Position numbers and translations under genes: made by a program. Shown one piece after another: positions 35,538 through 45,793 of a stretch of DNA of 64,000 bases. Position 1 is the first letter of the stretch. Each line of letters begins with the position of its first letter. The notes beneath the pieces were generated by a model. It had not been told where the DNA came from. It saw only the letters and a list, made by a program, of their open reading frames with translations, and did not search any database. Origin of the DNA: Botryosphaeria dothidea (lineage: Eukaryota > Ascomycota > Dothideomycetes > Botryosphaeriales > Botryosphaeriaceae); contig WWBZ02000040.1 of assembly GCA_011503125.2 (NCBI GenBank), positions 620,001 to 684,000 on the forward strand, in the 5' to 3' direction.

Positions 35538-36052
35538 TCATAACTTGGGCGAATTGATGCTTGCGATGCACTCAATCTCAACATCTGTTCCCAAAGGTAG
35601 TGATTTGATGCCAACGCAAGTGCGAGCCTGTGAGTTGATCGGCTCGAGCTCGTAATATTATGCTTGTGTCTTAGGTACAAGCAAATTACCGGCTTTGGAG
35701 TTTCGAAGAAAGTTTCGTAAATCCCATTCATAGCTGCAAAGTCGTTAAGGTCTGTAAGGTAGATGTTGACTTTGATTACATTCGATAGACTTGATCCGGC
35801 AGTCTCTAAGACTGTTCCAAGGTTTTCCCTCACTTGTCTCTAGTTAGACTCATTGTTAGAAACCTCCACAAACATCTTTAGAGCACTCACTGTTCTGTCT
35901 TTGACGGTGCCTTGGACCATCTTGCCATCTTTTGGATTCACACCAACCTGACCGGAGCAAAACACTCGGTTACCATCCACAATTGCCTGAGATAGGAATG
36001 AAGGTGGCTTTGGTGCTCTCTCAGTATAGACTGGAACCCTCGAGGTAGCCAT
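35538..36052 (-). CDS. RidA/YjgF/YER057c-family reactive imine deaminase
   Basis: Exons (minus) 35891-36052, 35690-35839 and 35538-35627, giving 133 residues, the normal length. Conserved blocks are all present: YTERAPKPPSFLSQAIVDGNRVFCSGQVGVNPKDG, TVKDRTRQVRENLGTVLETAGSSLSNVIKVNIYLTDLNDFAAMNGIY, and PKPARTCVGIKSLPLGTDVEIECIA. The Arg that binds carboxylates in RidA is in ARTCV, and the Glu in VEIEC. RidA proteins hydrolyse enamine/imine intermediates released by PLP enzymes or amino-acid oxidases, giving keto acids and ammonia, in cytosol or mitochondria. There is no obvious presequence. It shares a 351-bp divergent promoter region with the FMN dehydrogenase gene. Confidence 0.93.
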
Positions 36053-36403
36053 GATGAAGCTGAGCCGAAGAATGTAAATTTGATGATCTCTTAGGTGGAA
36101 GATCCACACGAAAGAACCAGAGATAAATATCTTCAGTCGATCAGCTTGTAACTGACCCTCCTTAGCAGTAGTAGTAATGGCATCATTGTTTGTGTGACTG
36201 TGTTCGTGTGACTGACGAACTGTTACTAAGTCTTTTATTAGTCAGTGCTACACGTTGAGCATCCTCGGCCCAATGGCCAAATGGGCCGATAGAACGACGA
36301 CAAAGCGTATGCATAAAACGAATCATTTCCTCATGACTGTGTGCACTCGTACCCGTATTCTTCGTTCGTTCAGCTGTGGCCTGGCGCAGTGTTTGAACCC
36401 AGC
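36053..36403. promoter_or_regulatory. Divergent promoter region, RidA / FMN dehydrogenase
   Basis: A 351-bp region between two start codons on opposite strands, which must carry both core promoters. It includes near-palindromic TGACTG/CAGTCA-like sequence (about 36200-36245) that could suit bZIP binding; this is inference only. Confidence 0.4.
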
Positions 36404-37660
36404 ATGACCGGCGCACCGCTTCTAGTCCTCTCCAAGGAGGTTATCCTCAGCATTGATGACCTGAAGGAGGCTGCATCAAAGAAGCTTCCCATCTCCGCGC
36501 GAGGTAGGATATATTTCCATTTGCCGATACCTCAACTCCGAGCGCTACTAACACCCCTTTCCAATCAGAGTTCTTCAACTCGGGAGCCACAGACCAGATC
36601 ACGGTCCACGAAAACACCACGGCCTACTCCAAATACCGCCTGCGCCCCCGAGTCCTCCGCGATGTGTCGGACATCGACACCAGCACCACCGTCTTCGGGC
36701 AAAAGATCTCCTTCCCCCTCTGCGTCTCGCCCGCCGGCCTCCAAGCCATGGCGCATCCGGACGGCGAGCTCGCCACCGCCCGCGCCTGCGCCAAACGCCG
36801 CGTCCACATGGGCATCTCGTCGTACGCCAACCACGCGCTCGAGGACATCCGCGGCGCCGGCACCGCCGTCTGGCCGGGCATCGCGCACGGCATCCAGCTC
36901 TACACCATGCACGACCGCGCGAAGCAGGAGCGCATCATCCGGCGCGCCGAGGCCGCCGGCTGCGCGGCCGTGCTGCTGACGGCCGACAGCCCCGTGCTGG
37001 GCGTGCGCCGCCACGAGCACCGGCGCGACTTCCGCACGCCCGCGGGCCTGGCCTTCCCCATCCTCGAGTGCACGTCGGCCGCGATCCGCGCGCAGACGCA
37101 CGACGGCGACTTCGCGGCCGCGCACTCGGCCGCGCACTCGTGGGCCGAGGTCGCGTGGCTGCGGCGCCGCACCGCGATGCAGATCTGGATCAAGGGCGTG
37201 CTGACCGCCGAGGACGTCGCGCTGGCGCGGGAGTACGGCTGCGACGGCGTGGTTGTGAGCAATCACGGCGGGAGGCAGCTGGACGGCACGCCTGCGACTA
37301 TTGATGTCCTGCCCGAGTGTGTGAGGGCTGCCGATGGGAAGATCAAGGTCCATATCGATGGCGGCATTAGGAGCGGGGCCGATATCTTCAAGGCTTTGGC
37401 GCTAGGGGCTGACTGCTGTTGGGTTGGTAGGCCGGCGCTGTGGGGTCTTGCGGTAAATTCCCTTGACTTCGGGAGAAAGATATGCGCTAATATGATCATT
37501 GGTGTAGTATGATGGAGAATCTGGCGTCGATAAAATGCTGAATGTTCTGTATGACGATTTCAAGAGGTGTATGCAGCTGGCTGGATGCTCATCACTTGCC
37601 GATATATCCAAAGACTGCCTTGGGGTAATTAGATCAGACGGCCCGCTAGCGAGACTTTAG
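36404..37660 (+). CDS. FMN-dependent alpha-hydroxy-acid dehydrogenase/oxidase
   Basis: Exons 36404-36503, 36569-37452 and 37508-37660, giving 378 residues, the family norm. The N-terminus LSIDDLKEAASKKLPISAREFFNSGATDQITVHENTTAYSKYRLRPRVLRDVSDID is typical. FMN and substrate landmarks are SPAGLQAMAHPDGELATARAC, VLLTADSPVLGVRRHEHRR, IWIKGVLTAEDVALA, the active-site His in SNHGGRQLDG (about 262-271) and the phosphate-binding HIDGGIRSGADIFKALALGA. The third exon restores WGLAYDGESGVDKMLNVLYDDFKRCMQLAGC, so the protein is not truncated. Members oxidise lactate, glycolate or longer 2-hydroxy acids to 2-keto acids, passing electrons to O2 or cytochrome c. No cytochrome b5 domain is present, unlike flavocytochrome b2. 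Exon 2 is extremely GC-rich. Confidence 0.93.
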
Positions 37661-38133
37661 ATGAAGGTTGCATGGGACCGTGGTAGCACTTTAGAAATAT
37701 CTATACTTAGACCAATGGAGAAGTTCTTATTAGAAACTTAGTACGAACCCCGGGGCACGAGGACTTTGGTCTCACAGGCAGGTAAGCCTGCAAGGTCAAT
37801 ATCTCTTATAGATGAGACAGTAGGTAATGGAGCAGAGTATGATAGGAATCCCATTGCTTAGGCAAGAAAGAAGTAATCAAATCAAAGTTTTCATGCAAAC
37901 TTTTTGGAGATAATTGGCCTGGACGCACGTAATGCACCCAGACTCTATTTGACTTCTCTTGCCTACGAAGTTTAGTGGAGAAAGCCTGACTTTACGTGCA
38001 CATCTCCTACAGACAATAAGAATAGTTTTCATAGATCTTAGAAATATCAAGGACCAGATGTATTGTTTTTTCTTGGACTATGCACCGCTCAACCGAGATT
38101 AAGTCCAAAGATTATCTTACTTTGATCACCACT
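37661..38133. other. Intergenic, 473 bp
   Basis: Lies between the stop of the FMN dehydrogenase gene and the stop of the MFS remnant (convergent). AT-rich, with no open frame of note; 3' UTRs expected. Confidence 0.5.
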
Positions 38134-38583
38134 TTATGTGGCTGCTTTGTTGAGTTCCTGGCAAATCTGGCTTCTATTGCGAATGCTCTCACCATACCGA
38201 ATAAAGACGAACGGTATGGGAACCATGACCAAGCTGGCGAATGCGGGAATGGTTGTAGCCCACGAAGGACCCAGGTGCTGGTACATGCTGTCTGCGGCCA
38301 AGACGAGCAGCGCACAAATCAAGCTCCGCCCACAACTTGCGCCGGCTAGGGCACTGGCCGAGTAGACCTTGTAAGCGTCGGTCAAGTAGTTGAAGAAGGC
38401 GATGAATATGAGCAGGTACGCGGCGCCGAAAGGGAGCCCGGCGAGCATGGGCACGATCCAGTGAATGTCGTCTCTGCACGTCCAGGCCAGCCAGAACATG
38501 GAGGCTGCGAGTACGGGCCCCGCCCTGCAGGCTAGTGGTAACCTCTGGTACTCTTCTTTGTGTGCCCAGGGCTCGCCTCGTCG
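38134..38583 (-). pseudogene. MFS transporter, C-terminal remnant cut by the LINE island
   Basis: The minus-strand frame is open from 38583 to its stop at 38134 and encodes about 149 residues: EYQRLPLACRAGPVLAASMFWLAWT, PFGAAYLLIFIAFFNYLTDAYKVYSASALAGASCGRSLICALL, then QHLGPSWATTIPAFASLVMVPIPFVFIRYGESIRNRS. These are the last four to five membrane segments of a drug:H+ antiporter-1 (polyamine/multidrug-type) MFS carrier, normally about 500 residues. The frame meets a stop (TAG at 38586-38584) at the point where the LINE tail begins (about 38594). No N-terminal MFS half is visible on the far side of the island at 46940-47220. The remnant frame itself has no stops. Confidence 0.88.
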
Positions 38584-38593
38584 CTATGCACTG

Positions 38594-40205
38594 TATAGAT
38601 AAATTCATTTCTTCCCGATATAGCTCCCTTACGGGTCCATGCGGGGCTGGCTATCTATAGTTATTTTACTCGAGGGGGAAAACCTTATCGCCTGGCAAAA
38701 ACCCCTCCTTTCTATCTAGGCCTGTTTATCCCTACTAGTTCTGTTTTTCCTTCTTACCGGTAGCGGCTGCTATAGCAGCCCTATATTCGCCCACTAGCCC
38801 TACCCCTTTAGTCCTTATCCTCGTAGTTATCCGGGTCCTAGTATTCCCGGTGGTCCTCCTGGTTCCTCTTCCTGGTTGTCCTCCTGGATTAGTTCCCTAG
38901 TAAGACTAAACTAACTAAGTAGCCCTAGGCGTAGGAACCAGCCTGTTGCTGCTTTGATCCCCTTCTTTATTGAGAGGAGGGAGTAGTAGTCCGTGGTCCC
39001 TGCCCTTTAGAGCATCTATGCCCTGCCCTGTTGGAAGTGGGGGCAGAAGAGGAGGATATGCTTTGGGGTTTGTCTATGCTAGCCGTATGGACAGGCAGGA
39101 CTAGGGTGCCCTAGTACCTTGCGCCTTGAGAGGAAGTCCTCTAGTCTAATATGCTCTGTACGTAGTAGGGTGGCGAGTATGCTCTATAGCTTGGATAGTT
39201 CGCTGTGGATTTATCTGATTTTTGGGTTCTACTGTGTGCTTTAGGCTACTAGCTTGTCTTATCTTCCCTAGCTAGTAGACTTTATCTATCTCTCCTTCTA
39301 CTTATTCCTATATACTATACGTAGCTTCGTTCGCTCCGGGAGACTCTAGTAGGTAGAGGGGCAGTAGTTAAGGAGTAAGTTTGCTTTTTTTCTAAGTAGG
39401 GTTCTTCTAGTAGGGCTAGTGGCGCCTCTAGTACTTAGAGTAGCCCGAGCTATCTATTTAATACTCTAGTAAGTTTCCTCTACTACTATCGCGACTAGGC
39501 TATCCCTAGCTCTAATAGCCTAGGCTAGTGCTAGTTCGTCTAGGTATAGTAAGAGTAGGGGAATCCCTATCTTATACTCTAAGGTTTGTATACTAGTTAA
39601 CTTATACGCCCCTAAGATGGTACGTAGGTACTAGTTTTAGATCTTCTTTAGTGGCTGGATGGTTATTTTTCTCCACCCTAGGATTCCCTCTAGGGTATAC
39701 TATACCCTATAGCCGTAAGTAAGAACTAGCCTTACTACGGCCGTATAGATATAACGGGCTTTAGTAAATAAGGCTCTCTAGGTAGACGCTGCGAGTCTAG
39801 AGAGAGATATATACTATTTAATTACCTTAGCTCCTATTTCCCTAATATAGAGTCTCTATCTAAGCTTATTATCTACGTAGACTCCTAGAATCTTAATTAT
39901 AGGCTCTAGGTATCTAGCAAATCTAGGGATACGGATCCCTGCTACTATATTAAATCTCCTTAGTTTCCTTATAAAATAAATAAGGTAATACTTATCGGGC
40001 GAGAAAGCTAACCCGTAGATAGCTACCCAGTACTCGTAAATTTAATATACTCCCTCTAGTATCCTATAGTTCTATTCTATAGATCTACTAAAGGTTAGAA
40101 TATTAGTATTATCGACGAATCTAAGGAGAAAGTTATTACTCCTACGTAGCTATATAAGTAGGTTAGAAGCAAAGAATAGGTAGAGTATCGGTATAAGATA
40201 GTAAA
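38594..40205 (-). mobile_element. LINE fragment A (Tad1-like), 3' part, inverted, heavily RIP-mutated
   Basis: The reverse complement aligns by eye with 44190-45793: RT palm, thumb and the C-terminal Cys/His region, ending in the same GAATTTATCTATA tail, here at the left end. C-to-T and G-to-A changes at CpA/TpG sites turned Trp and Gln codons into stops throughout. The RT catalytic box reads FVDN (about 40109-40120). Homology stops near 40205, where the neighbouring sequence switches orientation. Non-LTR retrotransposons copy themselves by target-primed reverse transcription. Confidence 0.85.
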
Positions 40206-42150
40206 GCCGAAATAATAGTATTACTTTTAACTAAAAATCTATATATAAGAAGAGAAAAAAAATATAACTATACTAAAAAAATCGACTCTAAGCTATAGCG
40301 ATGGAAGAGAGCCCTAGGGACTCTTCTAGGTCTAGCGAGACTCGAACATACTACTTAGAGTAGCTATAGCCACGTTATAGTTAATATAGAAGCCGTAGGA
40401 AGGGGTCAAATAGCTCTCTCTAGTAACTATCTCTACCTAACTATAAGCGTACCTCTAATAAACCGTAGAATACTTAGTATAGCGTAGAATACGTTAAAAG
40501 AGCCTTAAAATAGTAGATACTCTTCTCTAAGCCCTATAAGTATCCGCTAGCCTCTCTTTAGTCCTCTCTAGCTAGATAAAAAATTTTCTCGATATTACTA
40601 AGATAATCTTCTAGAATTATATTACTATCTACTAGAAGGTAAACTACTAAGAAGCTAGGTCTTAAGAATATCTTTAAGAAAGTATAGTAAGTCTAGAAGA
40701 TAGTTAGCCGACTCTAGACTACTTTTACGCCCGTAGTATCTAGCTAGGCTAATATTATAGCCCGAGTAGTCCTAAAGCCTTCTACCCCCCCGGCTACTAC
40801 TAAGCTTACCCTATACTTTCTAAATAAGACGAATAGATAGAAGGTCGCTAACCTCTCTAATAAGGCTATTATTAAGAAGATTTAGATAGAAAAAAGCTTA
40901 GCGTATAAAAAGATACTAGGCTTACTAAGAAGCTCTCTAGTAGAAACGTTAAGCTCTTTATATCTAATACTTAGACTAGAGTAGCTCTTCTTTAGAACTA
41001 GAAATAGACTATAGAACTAGGTAGAAAAGTCCGCTCTAACTAGTAGCTTCTACTTAGTACTAGTCTATAACGTCCCTCTTAAAGGTATTAATATTAAGAA
41101 TTTCTAGGCCGCCTAAATTCTTTAGAATTAGAATCTATCTCTATATCTAGAACTACGTATTAGTAAGCTAGCCTAGCTAAAGAGGAAGCTTCTAGAGGGA
41201 AAACTTACTTAGCGATTATTCTTAGTATTATAGACTCTAAGGTAGCTAACTAGATTATTATTAAAGAACTTATTAGTAACTATACGCTCTATATAGTAGA
41301 ATACTATAGTATAGCCTTTATAGTAATCTAGTACTTTAAGTACTAGGACTATAGCTATATTTTTATCTACTATAGAAGAAAGAATAAGTATAGCTAGTAT
41401 ATAGAGATATATAATATCTAAGAGTACCCTAAGAAAAAAATATAGTATATAAACTACTTATAAAAGTATACGGCCTAGAGTAACGCCTATCTAGTACGTA
41501 GAGCCCGCTAGATAAAGACTATCTAGGCCCGCTTAGCGGCTCTAGAGAGACTATAGGGTAAAATACCCTATAGCTAAGATATAGCTCTAAACTAACTAGT
41601 TAACGGTTAGGCTCAGAAAGAGGCCTAGAGAGAAAGAGCTAGCTAAGAGAGGGCTAGGTAGGCTAAGAGATCTAAGCCGCCCCCCGCCTTTTAACTAAAT
41701 ACGGTTTACCGGACTTAATAGCTCTTAGTATACCTCGGAAGAGAAGCCCGCGGAAACTTTTCTCCGCCTCGTAGTCTATACTACCGACTTTCTTATAGCC
41801 TAACTTAGAGATAGAAGAAAGTTAATATTAGATATAGGCGCTTTCTCTATCGTATAGTATACACGTCTATAAGAGTAAAGATAGAGTAATACTTCCGCTC
41901 TTTAAGAAGGTAGACCTAAAAATCTATTATATTCTAGCTATCTAGAAACTCTAGAGAAATCCGAGGATAAAGATAATAGTAAGATATTCTATCTACTATA
42001 TAGTTTTCTCTTAGAAGAAGACGATAAGAACCTACTTCTTTATAAGTAAGGCTATTACCCCCGACTTCTAGTAAGTAATAGTCTACTTACTAGATTTTAT
42101 TATACTATTTCTTACTACTAAGATATATATAATCTATATTTATAACTACT
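40206..42150 (+). mobile_element. LINE fragment B1: ORF1 (gag-like) and start of ORF2, heavily RIP-mutated
   Basis: Plus orientation. About 41330-41470 decodes, across many stops, to a gag-type zinc-knuckle region in which Cys codons have become Tyr (CFKYQDYSYIFIYY), the expected G-to-A outcome. The segment ends with 384 bp (41767-42150) that is repeated immediately downstream. TA dinucleotides dominate and no open frame survives. Confidence 0.75.
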
Positions 42151-42534
42151 CCTCATAGCCCACACTACTAGCCCCCTCGCAGCCGGACCTAGAGATAGAA
42201 GGAAGTCAATGTTAAGATATAGGCTCTCTCTCTATTATATAGTATAACGTCCATAAGAGCAAGGGATAGGGTAATGCTCCCGCTCTTTAAGGAAGTGGAC
42301 CTAAAGATCCACTATATCCTAGCTATCCAGGAACCTTAAAGGAACCCGAGGGTTAAGACAATAGCAAGACACCCTGCCTACTATATAGTTTTTCCCTAGG
42401 AGGGAGTGGTAAGAACCTGCTTCTTTATAAGCAAGGCCATTGGCCCGACTCCTAGCAAGCAACAGTCCATTTACCAGATCTTATTATACTATCCCTTATT
42501 ACTAGGATACATATAATCTACATCTATAACTACT
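41767..42534. repeat. Direct tandem repeat, 2 x 384 bp, unequal RIP load
   Basis: Unit 1 is 41767-42150 and unit 2 is 42151-42534. Both begin CCTC(G/A)TAG and end TAACTACT, and they align over their full length. The differences I checked are almost all C/T or G/A, with unit 1 carrying the T/A states. The repeat lies at the B1/B2 boundary, in the endonuclease part of ORF2. Confidence 0.85.
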
Positions 42535-45500
42535 ATAATCCCCCGCTAGCCTCTTTATACTAGTACAGCGCTAGAAACCCTATCTCTTCTACCGGAAGTT
42601 CTTAGAAAACTAGGGGAGCATATTCTCCCTAGGGGACTTTAACCTCCACCATCCTATCTAGGGAGGTATAACCTCCCTAATATACTATACCCTAGCGGAT
42701 AACCTAATTAAGATAGCTACCGCAGCTAATCTTAACCTGGCCCTTCTAAGGAGCACTATTACTAGACGAGATAGTAGCAGCGAGAGTACTCTAGACCTTA
42801 TCTTTATATTACGGTAGCTAGAGGAGAGAATCCTTAGCTATAGAGTTAGCTAGGAGCTCGAATCATCCTCTAACCACCTACCTATCCTCACTACACTTAA
42901 TTTTTTCTTCTACCCCCGTAGAACGTACGCCCCCTAAGGCCCTAGTAGAAGAAAGCAGACTAGAAGAGAAACTAATAATATGCTCTAATTAAAGCTCGAA
43001 CACCTTAAAGTAGCCCCTCTTAACACTAAAGCAGACCTAGATTACTTTACTACACTACTCTAGGAGGCCATCTAAAGGATAATCCAGGAGACTATCCTAG
43101 TAGCGAGGACCCTCGCCCTAGGCCTCTATACAATGGACAAAGGAGTGTTCAGACCTAGTGCACTAGGCTAGAGCAGCTAGAAGGAAGTGGACGGCCACAG
43201 GGAGGGAGGAGGACTGGGTAGTATATCAAACTATTGCTAATAGCAAGAAGAGGCAGATTAGAAGAGATAGAATAAAAGCATAGCGTAGAATAGTAGCTGA
43301 GATTACTTCGGACCTATCTACACTCTAGAAGCTCTCAAAGTAGGCAAGAACAAGGGCACTAGAGCCTCCAGCCCCACCTTAGTTCCCACCTCTCCAGGGA
43401 GCAGATAAATAACTATATTACGACAACCAGTCCAAGGCAGAAATCCTTACTAACCAGTTCTTCCCACCTCCCAGGGCCACCGACCTCTTTAGATCTAGAT
43501 GGGTGTATATACCCAGTGCTAGTAGAGATTCCCCAAGACCTTACTAAAGAGCAGGTCCCTCTATACCATTAAGAAGCTTCCCCCAGACAAGGCACCAGGC
43601 CCAGATAAGATCACTAACAGGTTCCTAAAGCAATGCGCTAAGACACTAAGGGGACCCCTCACCAGGCTCTTCCAGGGATGCCTCGCACTTAGATACCACC
43701 CTAGGTAGTTTAAAAGCTCTATTACCGTAGTCCTCAGGAAACTATAGAGGGACGACTATACTAAAGCCAAGTTATTTAGGCCGATTGCTTTACTTAATAC
43801 GCTAGGGAAGCTACTTAAGAGGATTATAGTAGATAGAATCTCCTAGGCTACTAAAGTATACGGCCTACTCCCTAATACATAGATAGGAGCTAGGAGAAAT
43901 AGATCCGTAGTAGCAGCTCTTAACCTGCTTATAGAATAGATCTATACTATCTAGGCACAAGACCCAGGGCTGGTAGCTTTAGTCCTTAGCCTAGATATCT
44001 CGGGAGCATATAACCACGTATCTTATAGAAGGCTTCTCTATAATATAAGGATGGCAAAACTCCCAGAATAGGTAGAAAGATTCACCCGATCCTTTCTATA
44101 GGACCGTACCACTCAGCTATCCTTCGGAGACTTTACTAGTCTACTAATCTAGACCTTAACCGGGATTCCTTAGGGATCCTTACTATCGCCGATACTCTAC
44201 CTATTCTTTACTTCTAACCTACTTACATAGCTATACAGGGGTAATACCTTCCCCCTTAGATTCGTTAATAATACTAATATCCTAACCTTTAGTAGATCCA
44301 TAGAATAGAACTATAGGACACTAGAGGGAGCACATTAAATTTGCGAGCACTAGGTAGCTACCTACGGGTCAGCTTTCTCGCCCGATAAGTATCACCTTAC
44401 TTATTTTATAAGAAAACTAAGGAGATTTAATATGGCAGCAGGGATCCGTATCCCTAGATTTACTAGATGCCTAGAGCCGATAATTAAGATTCTAGGAGTC
44501 CACGTAGATAACAAGCTTAGATGGGGACCCTATATTAGGAAAACAGGAGCTAAGGCAATTAAATAGTGTACATCTCTCTCTAGACTCGCAGCGTCTACCT
44601 AGGGAGCCTTATTTACTAAAGCCCGCCATATCTATACGGCCGTAGTAAGGCTAGTCCTTACCTACGGCTATAGGGTATAGTATACCCTAGAGGGAATCCC
44701 AGGGTAGAGGAAAACAGCTATCTAACCACTAAAGAAGATCTAAAACCAGTGCCTACGCACTATCTTAGGGGCGTATAAGTTAACTAGCACATAAACCTTA
44801 GAGCATAAGATAGGGATTCCCCCACTCTCACTACACCTGGACGAACTAGTACTAGCCTAGGCTATTAGAGCTAGGGATAGCCCAGTCGCGGCAGTAGTAG
44901 AGGAAACTTGCCAGAGTATTAAATAGATAGCTCGGGCTACTCTAAGTACTAGAGGCGCCGCTGGCCCTACTAGAAGAACCCTACTTAGAAAAAAGGCAAA
45001 CTTACTCCTTAACTACTACCCCTCTACCTACTAGAGTCTCCCGGAGCGAACGAAGCTACGCATAGTATATAGGAATAAGTAGAAGGAGAGATGGATAAAG
45101 TCTACTAGCCAGGGAAGATAAGATAAGCTAGTAGCCCAAAGCACATAGTAGAACCCAAAAATCAGACAAATCTACAGCGAACTATCCAAGCCACAGAGCA
45201 CACTCGCCACCCTACTACGTATAGAGCATATTAGACTGGAGGACTTCCTCTCAAGGCGCAAGGTACTAGGGCACCCTAGTCCTGCCTATCCATGCGGCTG
45301 GCATAGACAAACCCCAAAGCATATCCTCCTCTTCTGCCCCCACTTCTAACAGGGCAGGGCATAGATGCTCCAAAGGGCAGGGACCACGGACTACTACTCC
45401 CTCCTCTCAACAAAGAAGGGGATAAAAGTAGTAATAGGCTAGTTCCTACGCCTAGGGCTGCTTAATCAGTTTAGTCTAGCTAGGGAACTAATCTAGGAGG

Positions 45501-45793
45501 ATAACCAGGAAGAGGAACCAAGAGGACCACCGGGAATACTAGGACCTGGATAACTACGAGGATAAGGACTGAAGGGGTAGGGCTAGTGGGCGAATATAGG
45601 GCTGCTATAGCAGCCGCTACCGGTAAGAAGGAAAAACAGAACTAGTAGGGACAAATAGGCCTAGATAGAAAGGAGGGGTTTTTGCCAGGCGAAAAGGTTT
45701 TCCCCCTCGAGTAAAATAAATATAGATAGCCAGCCCCGCATGGACCCGTAAGGGAGCTATATCGGGAAGAAATGAATTTATCTATCTATCTAT
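42151..45793 (+). mobile_element. LINE copy B2 (Tad1-like): endonuclease and reverse transcriptase, RIP-mutated
   Basis: Plus orientation. The APE-type endonuclease is recognisable at about 42632-42890 (GDFNLHHPI followed by a Trp-to-stop, STLDLIF, and SNHLPI in place of SDHLPI). The RT begins near 43570 (APGPDKITNRFLK, FRPIALLNTLGKLLKRIIVDRIS), then LSLDISGAYNHVSYRRL. The catalytic box is FVNN (44261-44272) in place of FVDD. A Cys/His motif (PCGWHRQTPKHILLFCPHF) follows at about 45290. It ends in a GAATTTATC(TATC)n tail near 45793. Numerous TGG-to-TAG and CAG-to-TAG changes mean no product can be made. The mutation load is lighter than in A or B1. Confidence 0.88.

Noticed and set aside
36565..37353. 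262-codon minus-strand open frame
   Set aside because: Antisense to the FMN dehydrogenase exon, which has all catalytic motifs.
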